Origin: Roseibium algicola
GTDB taxonomy: Bacteria > Pseudomonadota > Alphaproteobacteria > Rhizobiales > Stappiaceae
Assembly: GCF_001999245.1 (NCBI RefSeq)
Contig: NZ_CP019630.1
Location: 806,001 to 870,000, forward strand
DNA length: 64,000 bases
Direction: 5' to 3'
Of the stretch, positions 17,846 to 26,527 are shown piece after piece. The notes under the pieces were generated by a model that searched no databases, had not been told where the DNA came from, and saw only the letters and a list, made by a program, of their open reading frames with translations. Numbering within the stretch: position 1 is the first letter of the stretch; each line of letters starts with the position of its first letter. A program made the translations under genes and the position numbers.

Positions 17846-18862
17846 ATGATGACCGCGTCTGACGATACAGCGGCCAAGCCGGCCAAGAGGTCTTCCATAG
17901 ACTTCAAGACGATTGGCCCCGCAGTTGCCCTTCTGATCCTTTGCATCATCGGCTTTCTGCTGAACCCTGCCTTCGTCAGCGAAGGCAATCTGACCAACCT
18001 ACTGACCCGCTCTGCCTTCATCGGCATCATTGCTGTCGGGGCGACCTTCGTCATCACCGCCGGAGGCATCGATCTGTCTGTGGGGTCCATGGCGGCAGCC
18101 ATTTCCGGTGTCATGATCATCATCATGAACAACGCCGTCGAGACCATGGGCAGCGGCGTTCCGACAGTTCTGCTCGGCTGCGGCCTTGCCATCGTGCTGG
18201 GCATCGGGGCCGGCTGGGTGAACGGTGCCCTGACCACCAAGGGCAAGATCGAAGCCTTCATCGTGACGCTCGGCACCATGGGCATCTATCGCTCGCTGGT
18301 GACCTACTTTGCCGATGGCGGAACCCTGTCGCTCAACTTCGATATTCGCGGAACCTACCGGCCCGTCTATTACGACACGTTTCTGGGCCTGCCCTTCCCT
18401 GTCTGGGTGTTCATCGCGGTTGCCATCTGCGGCTGGCTGCTGCTGAACCGCACCGCGTTCGGCCGCTATTGCACGGCCATCGGTTCGAACGAGGCTGTCG
18501 CCAGATATTCGGCGATCAACGTGGACCGTGTGAAGACGCTTACCTATGTCATCCAGGGCCTGTGCGTTTCCTTTGCCACCATCATTTACGTGCCCCGCCT
18601 CGGCTCGGCGTCCGCGTCCACCGGCGTGTTGTGGGAACTTGAGGCGATCGCCGCGGTCATTATCGGCGGTACGGTGCTGAAGGGTGGGTATGGCCGGATC
18701 GGCGGCACCATCCTTGGTGCGCTCATTCTCACCACCATCGGCAACATTTTGAACTTCACCGATGTGATCTCGAATTACCTGAATGGAACCATGCAGGGCC
18801 TGATCATCATCGTCGCAGTGTTTCTTCAGCGCAGTGACTGGAAGCTCCGCAAGAGCAAGTAA
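17846..18862 (+). CDS. Sugar ABC transporter permease (CUT2, RbsC-like)
   Basis: The roughly 338-aa integral membrane protein has about ten hydrophobic segments and the family motif GATFVITAGGIDLSVGSMAA. Further RbsC-like stretches are GALTTKGKIEAFIVTLGTMGIYRSLV and LWELEAIAAVIIGGTVLKGGYG. The start is ambiguous: ATG at 17846 is listed, but TTG at 17840 overlaps the ATPase stop and has better spacing to the GGAGG at 17828. The substrate is unknown. Confidence 0.92.
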   Translation: MMTASDDTAAKPAKRSSIDFKTIGPAVALLILCIIGFLLNPAFVSEGNLTNLLTRSAFIGIIAVGATFVITAGGIDLSVGSMAAAISGVMIIIMNNAVETMGSGVPTVLLGCGLAIVLGIGAGWVNGALTTKGKIEAFIVTLGTMGIYRSLVTYFADGGTLSLNFDIRGTYRPVYYDTFLGLPFPVWVFIAVAICGWLLLNRTAFGRYCTAIGSNEAVARYSAINVDRVKTLTYVIQGLCVSFATIIYVPRLGSASASTGVLWELEAIAAVIIGGTVLKGGYGRIGGTILGALILTTIGNILNFTDVISNYLNGTMQGLIIIVAVFLQRSDWKLRKSK

Positions 18863-18968
18863 GCCCCTGACCTGATTTCAACCGAACCGGGACCCGTCCC
18901 CAATTCAAATACCGGATCGCACCGGACGGGAGAGGTGCGTCCAGATGGCAGCATTGAAGGAGGAAGCA

Positions 18969-19925
18969 ATGCTCATGAAGAAAGCTTTGGGAGTGATCGC
19001 GGTAACCGGTGCGCTGGCCTTTGCGGGCGCTGCGGTTGCACAGGAAAAAATCAAGATCGGCGTCAGCTATCCGACCCCGACCCATGCCTGGGCAGCCGGC
19101 ATGAACTGGCACGCGGAACAAGCGGAAAAGCGGCTTGAGGCGCTTTACCCGGATGTCGATCTCATCCTGGTGAACTCGCCGGATCCGGAAGCACAGGCAA
19201 GTGCCCTGGAAGACCTGGTCTCCGTTCACCAGATCAAAGCCCTGGTGGTTCTGCCGTTCGAATCCGAACCGCTGACCGACCCGGTGCTGAACGTCAAGAA
19301 ATCCGGTGCATGGATCACGGTCGTCGACCGCGGCCTCAGCCAGCCGGGCATCGAAGACCTTTATGTGGCCGGCAACAACCCGGAACTGGGCCGTGTATCC
19401 GCCCAGTACATGAAGACCCGTCTGAAGGACGGCGACAACATCGTCATCCTGCGCGGTATTCCGACGGTCATCGACAATGAACGCTTCGACGCGTTCATGG
19501 CGGAAATCGAAGGCTCCGGCATCAACGTGCTCGACCACAAGCACGCCAACTGGAACCGCGACGACGGCTTTGAAGTGATGCAGGACTTCCTGTCCCGCTT
19601 CCCGGACATCGACGCGGTCTGGGCCCAGGACGACGACATCGCCATTGGCGTGGTTGCCGCCCTGAAACAGGCTGGCCGTGACGGCGACGGCATGTTCGTC
19701 GTTGGCGGTGCCGGCATGAAGGAAACCATCAAGGCAATCATGGATGGCGACACCCTCATTCCGGTCGACGTTCTCTATCCGCCGGCAATGATCGCCACCG
19801 CCATGGACCAGACGGTTGCAGCCTTCAAGTCCAATGGTCCGGTTGCCGGCCGCTACATTCTCGGTGCGACGCTGATCACGCCGGAAAATGCTGAAAACTA
19901 CTACTTCCCGGATTCGCCCTTCTAA
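18969..19925 (+). CDS. Sugar ABC transporter substrate-binding protein
   Basis: The 318-aa precursor has a signal peptide (MLMKKALGVIAVTGALAF..., cleaved after VAQ or nearby) and a type I periplasmic-binding fold (KIKIGVSYPTPTHAWAAGMNWHAEQAEKRL; WVVDRG-like region at ITVVDRGLSQPG; AVWAQDDDIAIGVVAALKQAG). An AAGGAGG ribosome site lies 6 bases before the ATG at 18969. It is last in its ABC operon, unlike the other binding proteins in this window, and is followed by a strong terminator-type hairpin. The ligand cannot be assigned. Confidence 0.92.
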   Translation: MLMKKALGVIAVTGALAFAGAAVAQEKIKIGVSYPTPTHAWAAGMNWHAEQAEKRLEALYPDVDLILVNSPDPEAQASALEDLVSVHQIKALVVLPFESEPLTDPVLNVKKSGAWITVVDRGLSQPGIEDLYVAGNNPELGRVSAQYMKTRLKDGDNIVILRGIPTVIDNERFDAFMAEIEGSGINVLDHKHANWNRDDGFEVMQDFLSRFPDIDAVWAQDDDIAIGVVAALKQAGRDGDGMFVVGGAGMKETIKAIMDGDTLIPVDVLYPPAMIATAMDQTVAAFKSNGPVAGRYILGATLITPENAENYYFPDSPF

Positions 19926-19942
19926 GGCTTCGGGACGTAGCA

Positions 19943-19979
19943 GGCCGGGGTCTTTCGCGATGGGACCCCGGCCCTTTCC
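19943..19979 (+). terminator. Terminator-type hairpin after the LacI-controlled ABC operon
   Basis: GGCCGGGGTC (19943-19952) pairs with GACCCCGGCC (19964-19973) around an 11-nt loop, followed by CTTTCC. The T-run is short, so read-through into the isomerase gene at 20016 is possible. Confidence 0.65.
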
Positions 19980-20015
19980 ACCTCACCTCACCTTCCCCGA
20001 TTTCTGGAGATTGTC

Positions 20016-21071
20016 ATGAAAACCATAAAGGGTCCGGCGTTGTTTCTCGCCCAGTTTGCGGGGGACGAAGCGCCGTTCAATTCCTGGGCATCGATCACGA
20101 AATGGGCCGCGGATTGCGGCTATCTTGGCGTTCAGGTACCCAGTTGGGACAGCAGGCTGATCGACCTTGAAAAGGCAGCCAGTTCCAAGACCTATTGCGA
20201 CGAATTCATTGGGACAGCGCGCGAGAACGGTGTCGAGATCACCGAGCTTTCGACCCACTTGCAGGGCCAGCTCGTTGCCGTGCACCCGGCCTATGACACG
20301 GCTTTCGACGGCTTTGCCGCGCCGCATGTCCATGGCAATCCTGCCGCCCGTCAGGCCTGGGCGGTCGACCAGGTCAAACTGGCCCTGGCCGCAAGCCGCA
20401 ATCTCGGCATTTCAGCCCACGCCACCTTTTCCGGCGCGCTCGCCTGGCCCTATGTCTATCCGTGGCCGCAGCGTCCTGCCGGACTGATCGAAACCGCATT
20501 TGACGAACTTGCCAGACGCTGGCGTCCGATCCTCGACTATGCCGAGGAAATGGGGGTTGATGTCTGTTACGAAATTCACCCGGGTGAGGATCTGCATGAC
20601 GGCATCACCTTCGAGATGTTCCTGGAGCGCGTCAACGGTCACGACCGCTGCAAGATGCTCTACGATCCGTCCCACTATGTGCTGCAGTGCCTTGATTATC
20701 TGGACAATATCGACATCTACAAGGACCGGATCGGCATGTTCCACGTCAAGGATGCCGAGTTCAACCCGACCGGACGTCAGGGTGTTTATGGCGGCTACCA
20801 GTCGTGGGTCGACCGCGCCGGACGCTTCCGCTCCCTTGGCGATGGTCAGGTCGATTTCGGAGCCGTCTTTTCCAAGATGGCCGCGAATGATTTCGATGGC
20901 TGGGCCGTGGTTGAGTGGGAATGCTGCCTGAAGCACCCTGAAGACGGGGCCCGGGAAGGCGCGGACTTCGTGAAGGCTCACATCATCCGCGTGACCGAAA
21001 AGGCCTTTGACGATTTCGCCGACGGCGGCAGTGACGAGGCAGCCAACCGGAAAATGCTCGGAATCAACTAG
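20016..21071 (+). CDS. Sugar phosphate isomerase/epimerase family protein (AP endonuclease 2 TIM barrel)
   Basis: The 351-aa xylose-isomerase-like TIM-barrel enzyme probably acts on a sugar or 3-keto-sugar derivative using a divalent metal. Likely ligands sit in CYEIHPGEDLHD, MLYDPSHYVLQ, FHVKDAEFNP and WAVVEWECC. It follows the ABC operon by 90 bp and precedes a Gfo/Idh oxidoreductase. Dehydrogenase-plus-TIM-barrel pairs occur in 3-keto-sugar and inositol-type routes, so the pair probably processes the sugar imported by the upstream ABC system. The exact reaction is unknown. Confidence 0.87.
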   Translation: MKTIKGPALFLAQFAGDEAPFNSWASITKWAADCGYLGVQVPSWDSRLIDLEKAASSKTYCDEFIGTARENGVEITELSTHLQGQLVAVHPAYDTAFDGFAAPHVHGNPAARQAWAVDQVKLALAASRNLGISAHATFSGALAWPYVYPWPQRPAGLIETAFDELARRWRPILDYAEEMGVDVCYEIHPGEDLHDGITFEMFLERVNGHDRCKMLYDPSHYVLQCLDYLDNIDIYKDRIGMFHVKDAEFNPTGRQGVYGGYQSWVDRAGRFRSLGDGQVDFGAVFSKMAANDFDGWAVVEWECCLKHPEDGAREGADFVKAHIIRVTEKAFDDFADGGSDEAANRKMLGIN

Positions 21072-21132
21072 AGTTTTGACTTCGACGAGGCAACAATTGG
21101 ACGGGTCGGCGACGACACTCGCCACCTCTCAC

Positions 21133-21240
21133 TCTCGTCATGAGGAGGACCGCCCGGTCCGTTTCGAAGGATGGGCTGCAATCTTGAAAACAAGTGGCCC
21201 CTCCCTCGAAAAAGCGCATCCGCGCTTCCTCAGCATGAGG
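21133..21240. repeat. 107-bp palindromic intergenic element, diverged copy 1
   Basis: This 108-bp stretch aligns end to end with the element at 28254-28360. Shared are CGAAGGATGGGC in the left centre, CAAGTGG-type sequence in the loop, and GCATGAGG against GGATGAGG at the right end. Side arms are kept by compensating sequence: GGACC/GGTCC at 21147-21160 and AGCGC/GCGCT at 21213-21226. The arm sequences differ from copy 2 while still pairing, so structure appears to be conserved rather than sequence. Confidence 0.75.
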
Positions 21241-21320
21241 TTTCTATGTATGTAAACAACGCGTGTAATCGATTACAGCGCGCGGCACGATAGAACAGAA
21301 ACAGTTTCAGGAGGAGCGAT

Positions 21321-22481
21321 ATGGCCATCGAAGGAAAAGACACCGTGCAGACGCGCCCGATCCGGCTCGGCATGGTCGGCGGCGGCAAGGATGCCTTTAT
21401 CGGCGCCGTTCACCGAATTGCCGCGCGCATCGACGGCGCCTACGACCTGGTGGCGGGCGCCCTGTCTTCCACCCCGGAGAAAGCGCTTGAATCTGGCCGC
21501 GCGCTCGGCCTCAAGGAAGATCGCATCTATGGCTCCTTCGAGGAAATGGCCAAGCGTGAAGCCCGGCTGAAAGACGGCATAGAAGCCGTTGCCATCGTCA
21601 CGCCGAACCACATGCACTATCCGGCGGCGAAGGAATTCCTGAAACGCGGGATCCATGTCATCTGCGACAAGCCTCTGACTTCAACCCTGGCCGATGCCAA
21701 GAAATTCGTGAAGGCTGCGGAAAGCTCCGATGCTCTCTTCTTCCTGACGCACAACTACACCGGTTATCCGATGGTTCGGCAGGCACGCGAGATGGTAGCC
21801 AGTGGCGACCTCGGCACGATCCGCGTCGTTCAGGTGGAGTATCCCCAGGACTGGCTGACGGTGGAACAGCACAACAAGCAGGCTGATTGGCGTACCGACC
21901 CGGCACGTACGGGTCTTGGCGGCTCCACGGGCGATATCGGCACTCATGCCTATAATCTTGCCTGCTTCATCACAGGCCAGTCGGCGGAAAGCCTTGCTGC
22001 AGACCTGCAGTCCTTCGTTCCGGGCCGTCAGGTGGATGACAACGGCCACGTGATGCTGCGCTACGCCAGCGGCGCGCGCGGCATGCTGTGGTGTTCGCAG
22101 GTGGCACCGGGCAACGAGAACAATCTCAAGATCCGGATCTATGGCGACAAGGCCGGGCTCGAGTGGCACCAGGAAGACCCGAACTATCTCCACTACACGC
22201 CTTTCGGAAAGCCGAAGCAACTGCTGACCCGGGGCGGTGCCGGCATGCTCGACAGCATCGCCTCGGCCACACGTGTGCCGCCAGGACATCCGGAAGGCTA
22301 TCTGGAAGGCTTCGCCAACCTCTACAAGGACGCTGCCGACGCCATCCGTGCCCACCAGTCCGGCAAGGACGCCAGCTCTCTGGTTCCGGGAATCACGGAC
22401 GGACTTGCCGGCGTGCGCTTTGTCGACGCCTGCGTCCGCTCTTCGGCGAAAAACGCTGCCTGGGTGAAGCTGGACGGATAG
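21321..22481 (+). CDS. Gfo/Idh/MocA-family oxidoreductase
   Basis: The 386-aa NAD(P)-dependent dehydrogenase has a Rossmann fold at the N-terminus (RLGMVGGGKDAFIGAVHRIAARIDG), the CDKPLTSTLADAKK motif (DKP in the EKP position) and a C-terminal substrate domain (GGSTGDIGTHAYNLACFITG contains the typical catalytic-histidine region). AGGAGGAGC precedes the ATG. It lies after the TIM-barrel gene, separated by the palindromic element, and is followed by a good terminator. It probably oxidises the sugar brought in by the LacI-controlled ABC system. Confidence 0.9.
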   Translation: MAIEGKDTVQTRPIRLGMVGGGKDAFIGAVHRIAARIDGAYDLVAGALSSTPEKALESGRALGLKEDRIYGSFEEMAKREARLKDGIEAVAIVTPNHMHYPAAKEFLKRGIHVICDKPLTSTLADAKKFVKAAESSDALFFLTHNYTGYPMVRQAREMVASGDLGTIRVVQVEYPQDWLTVEQHNKQADWRTDPARTGLGGSTGDIGTHAYNLACFITGQSAESLAADLQSFVPGRQVDDNGHVMLRYASGARGMLWCSQVAPGNENNLKIRIYGDKAGLEWHQEDPNYLHYTPFGKPKQLLTRGGAGMLDSIASATRVPPGHPEGYLEGFANLYKDAADAIRAHQSGKDASSLVPGITDGLAGVRFVDACVRSSAKNAAWVKLDG

Positions 22482-22505
22482 TCTTGCCTATCGTCGCATT
22501 TTACG

Positions 22506-22533
22506 AAGCCCGGGCTCTGCTGCCCGGGCTTTT
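22506..22533 (+). terminator. Rho-independent terminator after the Gfo/Idh gene
   Basis: AAGCCCGGGC (22506-22515) pairs with GCCCGGGCTT (22522-22531) around TCTGCT and ends in TTTT. It lies 25 bp after the stop codon at 22481. Confidence 0.88.
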
Positions 22534-22880
22534 GTCGTTTTCAGAGCACTCTCCCTTGAGAATGCAGGGCCACAGAACAACATCCTTGCCGCTCTCGGCA
22601 ATTCCACACGGTGGTGTGTACCGTACCCTGGAATTTAACTTGGAACGGGAGGGCGAATGGCGGGCCTCACCCCTTCCTCGTCGCGCCATGGCTCAACCGT
22701 GGTTTCCATGCCCCTTCCTGACCTCTGTCACGCCTCCTGGAAATGGCTCCGCATCGGCGTGGATTGCCGGATCAGCCCCGAAAATGACGAAGGAAAGAGG
22801 CAATCCAGATCTCTATTTTTCTCATTATTACAGACACTTACCCATCCCATTCGCACCGCACAACGCTACTCGCTTTACAA

Positions 22881-22899
22881 AAGTAATAAAGTATTACTT
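22881..22899. promoter_or_regulatory. Inverted-repeat operator candidate upstream of ytfQ
   Basis: AAGTAATA (22881-22888) and TATTACTT (22892-22899) form a perfect 8-bp inverted repeat with a 3-bp spacer, 42 bp before the ytfQ start codon. The surroundings are AT-rich. The GntR regulator encoded at the end of the same operon is the natural candidate to bind here, which would give autoregulation. Confidence 0.55.
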
Positions 22900-22941
22900 A
22901 ATGATTTTTGTGAGGAGAATATACCTTGTGGAGGAGACCCT

Positions 22942-23895
22942 ATGAAACTCAAGGCAATGCTTATTGCCGGGGCAATGTCGTTTGTCCCGATGACCGCCAT
23001 GGCTGCCGATCTGACCATCGGTTTTTCGCAGATCGGATCTGAATCCGGTTGGCGTGCAGCTGAAACAACTGTCACCAAGCAGGAAGCTGAAAAGCGCGGC
23101 ATTGATCTGAAATTTGCCGATGCCCAGCAGAAGCAGGAAAACCAGATCAAGGCGATCCGGTCTTTCATCGCACAGGGTGTCGATGCGATCCTGCTCGCTC
23201 CTGTGGTTGCCACCGGTTGGGACGAAGTCCTGGAAGAAGCCAAGGATGCCGAGATCCCGGTCGTGCTGCTTGACCGGACTGTCGACGCACCGGAAGATCT
23301 TTACATGACCGCCGTCACGTCGGATCTGGTTCATGAAGGCAGCGTCGCCGGCCAGTGGCTGGTTGATGAAACTGCCGGCGAGAAGTGCGACATCGTCGAA
23401 CTTCAGGGAACAACCGGTTCCAGCCCCGCCATCGACCGCAAGAAGGGCTTCGAGCAGGCGATTTCCGGCCATGACAATCTGAACATTGTCCGTAGCCAGA
23501 CCGGCGACTTCACCCGCAGCCAGGGCAAGGTCGTCATGGAAAGCTTCCTGAAGGCTGTTGGCGGCGCCAACATCTGTGCCCTTTATGCCCACAACGACGA
23601 CATGGCCGTCGGCGCCATCCAGGCGATCAAGGAAGCAGGGCTGAAGCCCGGCGAGGACATCAAGATCGTCTCGATCGACAGTGTTCCGGACATCCACCTG
23701 GCGATGGCAAACGGCGAAGCCAATGCCACGATCGAACTGACCCCGAACATGGCAGGCCCGGCGCTGGACGCGCTTGAAGCCTACCTTGCGGATGGCACGA
23801 TGCCGCCGAAGTGGATCCAGACCGAGTCCAAACTCTACACGCTCAAAGATGATAACATGGCCATCTACGAGATGAAGAAAGACCTGGGATACTAA
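22942..23895 (+). CDS. ytfQ: Galactofuranose-type ABC transporter substrate-binding protein YtfQ
   Basis: The 317-aa precursor has a signal peptide (MKLKAMLIAGAMSF..., cleaved near AMA-A). The mature start, ADLTIGFSQIGSESGWRAAET, is close to E. coli YtfQ, as are QKQENQIKAIRSFIAQGVDAI, APVVATGWDEVL, LQGTTGSSPAIDRKKGF and ELTPNMAGPALDALEAY. Two cysteines (in GEKCDIVEL and GANICALYA) match positions in YtfQ and probably form a disulfide. The family binds galactofuranose. It is first in ytfQRT-yjfF-gntR, with GGAGGAG before the ATG and a strong hairpin after its stop codon. Confidence 0.94.
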   Translation: MKLKAMLIAGAMSFVPMTAMAADLTIGFSQIGSESGWRAAETTVTKQEAEKRGIDLKFADAQQKQENQIKAIRSFIAQGVDAILLAPVVATGWDEVLEEAKDAEIPVVLLDRTVDAPEDLYMTAVTSDLVHEGSVAGQWLVDETAGEKCDIVELQGTTGSSPAIDRKKGFEQAISGHDNLNIVRSQTGDFTRSQGKVVMESFLKAVGGANICALYAHNDDMAVGAIQAIKEAGLKPGEDIKIVSIDSVPDIHLAMANGEANATIELTPNMAGPALDALEAYLADGTMPPKWIQTESKLYTLKDDNMAIYEMKKDLGY

Positions 23896-23905
23896 GAACG
23901 ATCCC

Positions 23906-23933
23906 GATGCCGGGCGGCCTGCCGCCCGGCATC
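23906..23933 (+). other. Intra-operon stem-loop after ytfQ
   Basis: GATGCCGGGCGGC (23906-23918) pairs perfectly with GCCGCCCGGCATC (23921-23933), 13 bp, with almost no loop and no T-run. Without a T-run it is more likely a 3'-stability or processing element than a terminator. It would favour accumulation of the ytfQ message over ytfR-ytfT-yjfF. Confidence 0.75.
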
Positions 23934-23972
23934 TCAAGGTTCAGGAAGTCCGACTTCGGGGGAAGCCGATAC

Positions 23973-25487
23973 ATGGCGAGCGTAACCGACCCTGTGCTCG
24001 AATGCCGGGGCATATCCAAATTCTTTCCGGGGGCCATAGCGCTGGATGCAGTGGACCTGACCCTTTATCCGGGTGAAGTGCATGCGCTGCTCGGCGAAAA
24101 CGGGGCCGGAAAATCCACCCTGATCAAATGCCTGACCGGTGCCTATCGGCGCGATGCCGGCACCATCCTCCTGAACAGTCAGGAAATCTCGCCCAACAGC
24201 ACTCAGGACAGCCAGAAACTGGGTATCGGCACCGTCTACCAGGAAGTGAATCTGCTGCCGAACCTGACTGTTGCGGAGAACCTTTTTCTCGGCCGCCAAC
24301 CGATGTGGCACGGGTTCATTTCCCAGCGCAAGATGATGAAGATGGCGCGGGATCTGCTTGCCGAATTCGGCCTCTCCGTCAATCCGGCCGAACCGCTGTC
24401 GGCCTATTCCGTCGCCGTACAACAGGTGGTCGCGATTGCCCGTGCCGTCGAGCTTTCCGGCAAGGTTCTGATCCTTGACGAACCGACAGCCAGCCTCGAC
24501 CGGGATGAGGTCGACCTTGTTTTTTCCGTCATTGAAAAACTGAAGGCGCGTGGTCTCGCCATTGTCTTCATCACGCATTTCCTCGACCAGGTGTTCGAGA
24601 TCTCCGACCGTGCAACGGTGCTGAGAAACGGCCGTGTGGTTGGCACCCGTCTGCTTGCAGATGCAACCCAGACCGAGATCGTGACGCTGATGCTCGGCCG
24701 GCAGCTGGAAGATCGCATTCACGACCGCGCCCCGTCGGCAACCGGTGACACATTGATAGAGCTGACGAACTTCGGCAAACGCGGCATGATCACGCCGTTT
24801 GACCTGACCGTGCGCAAGGGCGAAGTCGTCGGACTTGCCGGGCTTCTGGGGTCCGGACGTACGGAAACTGCCGAAATCATCTTTGGCGCCGTGCAGGCTG
24901 ACCAGGGCGAAGCGCTGCTGGAAGGCAAGAAAGTCACCATCAAGAACCCGCGTGAGGCCGTCGCGCACCGGTTTGCGCTCTGTCCGGAAGACCGGAAGAG
25001 CGACGGTATCGTCGGCGATCTTTCCGTGCGGGAGAATATCATTCTGGCTCTGCAGGCCCGACAGGGCTGGTTCCGGCCACTACCGAAGGCAAAGGTCAAC
25101 GAACTGGCGGAAGCCTATGTGAAGGCCCTCGACATTCGCCTCGCCAGTCTGGACATGCCTATCCGCCTGCTTTCTGGCGGTAATCAGCAGAAGGCACTGC
25201 TGGCAAGATGGCTGGCGACCAATCCGGCCTTCCTCATCCTGGATGAACCGACACGCGGCATTGATGTCGGCGCCCACGCGGAAATCATCGCCCTTATCGA
25301 GAAACTGCGCGAAGACGGCATGGCGCTTCTTGTGGCCTCGTCCGAGCTGGAAGAACTCGTCGCCTATTCCACCCGGGTGATCGTGCTGCGTGACCGGCGT
25401 CAGGTATGCGAACTTGCCGGTGACGACATCACGACTTCCAACATTGTCGCGGCCATTGCCGACGAACCCATGGCGGAGGCTGTTTGA
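23973..25487 (+). CDS. ytfR: Galactofuranose-type ABC transporter ATP-binding protein YtfR
   Basis: The 504-aa protein is a duplicated CUT2 ATPase. The first domain has GENGAGKST at residues 41-49 and LDEPTASLDRDEVD. The second begins GLAGLLGSGRTETAEIIFG and carries [14 protein letters not shown] near 398 and [12 protein letters not shown]. The N-terminus (VLECRGISKFFPGAIALDAVDLTLYPGEVHAL) is close to E. coli YtfR. The start at 23973 has GGGGGAAG upstream. The open frame extends back to 23907 but those codons overlap the stem-loop. Its stop overlaps the ytfT start. Confidence 0.93.
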   Translation: MASVTDPVLECRGISKFFPGAIALDAVDLTLYPGEVHALLGENGAGKSTLIKCLTGAYRRDAGTILLNSQEISPNSTQDSQKLGIGTVYQEVNLLPNLTVAENLFLGRQPMWHGFISQRKMMKMARDLLAEFGLSVNPAEPLSAYSVAVQQVVAIARAVELSGKVLILDEPTASLDRDEVDLVFSVIEKLKARGLAIVFITHFLDQVFEISDRATVLRNGRVVGTRLLADATQTEIVTLMLGRQLEDRIHDRAPSATGDTLIELTNFGKRGMITPFDLTVRKGEVVGLAGLLGSGRTETAEIIFGAVQADQGEALLEGKKVTIKNPREAVAHRFALCPEDRKSDGIVGDLSVRENIILALQARQGWFRPLPKAKVNELAEAYVKALDIRLASLDMPIRLLSGGNQQKALLARWLATNPAFLILDEPTRGIDVGAHAEIIALIEKLREDGMALLVASSELEELVAYSTRVIVLRDRRQVCELAGDDITTSNIVAAIADEPMAEAV

Positions 25488-26527
25488 TGACCGCACATGT
25501 TCACAACACCCTTCGGCGGATCACCCCGCAGCTGATCATCCTGGCTGCCGTTTTGATGTTGAACTTCATGGTATTCCCGGATTTCTTCCGGATAGAATTC
25601 CAGAACGGTCGCCTCTTCGGCAATCTGATTGACGTGCTCAATCGTGGCGCACCGACCGCCCTTCTGTGCATCGGCATGACACTGGTCATCGCGACCAGAG
25701 GCATCGATCTGTCGGTTGGCGCCGTCATGGCAATTGCCGGTGCGGTTGCCGCTTCCCTTGCCGTGGATGGGCATGGCTGGCACGTCGCCCTTACCGGTGC
25801 GCTTGCCGTCGGTGCGATCTGCGGCCTGTGGAACGGCGTGCTGGTTGCTGTCCTGCGCATTCAGCCGATCGTCGCAACTCTTGTGCTGATGGTCGCCGGC
25901 CGGGGCATTGCGCAGCTGGTGACGGAGGGAACAATCCTGACCTTCCTGGATCCTGGCCTCATCCACCTAGGCGCCGGCACGATCCTGGGCATTCCGACCC
26001 CGATCCTGATCTGGATCGGGCTCGGGCTCGCGGTTGCGGCAGTGGTTCGCAAGACAGCGCTTGGCATGCTGATCGAGGCAATCGGCATCAACGAGAGCTC
26101 CTCGCGCCTTGCGGGCATCAACAGCCGCGTACTGATCATCTCGGTCTATCTGATTTCCGGTGTCTGCGCGGCACTGGCCGGCGTTATCGTCGCGGCGGAT
26201 ATCAAGGGGGCAGATGCCAACAATGCCGGTCTCTGGCTCGAACTTGATGCCATCCTGGCGGTGGTGATTGGTGGCAACTCGCTGCTTGGCGGGCGTTTCT
26301 CGATCATGGCGTCGCTGCTCGGAGCCCTGATCATCCAGTCGGTCAATTCGGTGATCCTGCTGTCCGGCATGCCGCCTGAATTCAACCTGGTCATCAAGGC
26401 ACTGATCATCATCGCGATCCTGGTCATCCAGTCTCCGACCGTGAAACACGCGCTTTACATCTTGCGGGCTTCCGCGGAGCCCCAGCCGTCCGACCCCATC
26501 AAGGAAGCGAAAGAAAGCCCGCAATGA
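25487..26527 (+). CDS. ytfT: Galactofuranose-type ABC transporter permease YtfT
   Basis: The 346-aa membrane protein has about ten hydrophobic segments. It contains GMTLVIATRGIDLSVGAVMAIAGAVAASL, GLWNGVLVAVLRIQPIVATLVLMVAGRGIAQL and LDAILAVVIGGNSLLGGRFS, characteristic of CUT2 permeases and close to YtfT. The ATG at 25487 shares one base with the ytfR stop (TGATG). It works as a heterodimer with YjfF, whose gene overlaps its end by 4 bp. Confidence 0.93.
   Translation: MTAHVHNTLRRITPQLIILAAVLMLNFMVFPDFFRIEFQNGRLFGNLIDVLNRGAPTALLCIGMTLVIATRGIDLSVGAVMAIAGAVAASLAVDGHGWHVALTGALAVGAICGLWNGVLVAVLRIQPIVATLVLMVAGRGIAQLVTEGTILTFLDPGLIHLGAGTILGIPTPILIWIGLGLAVAAVVRKTALGMLIEAIGINESSSRLAGINSRVLIISVYLISGVCAALAGVIVAADIKGADANNAGLWLELDAILAVVIGGNSLLGGRFSIMASLLGALIIQSVNSVILLSGMPPEFNLVIKALIIIAILVIQSPTVKHALYILRASAEPQPSDPIKEAKESPQ

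Larger units (their letters stand above)
22482..22941. other. 460-bp non-coding region upstream of ytfQ
   Basis: No gene is supported here. It holds the terminator of the preceding gene (22506-22533), about 300 bp of sequence without recognisable coding content, and an AT-rich promoter-proximal stretch from about 22815 with the inverted repeat at 22881-22899 and the ribosome site GGAGGAG at 22930-22936. Confidence 0.6.
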
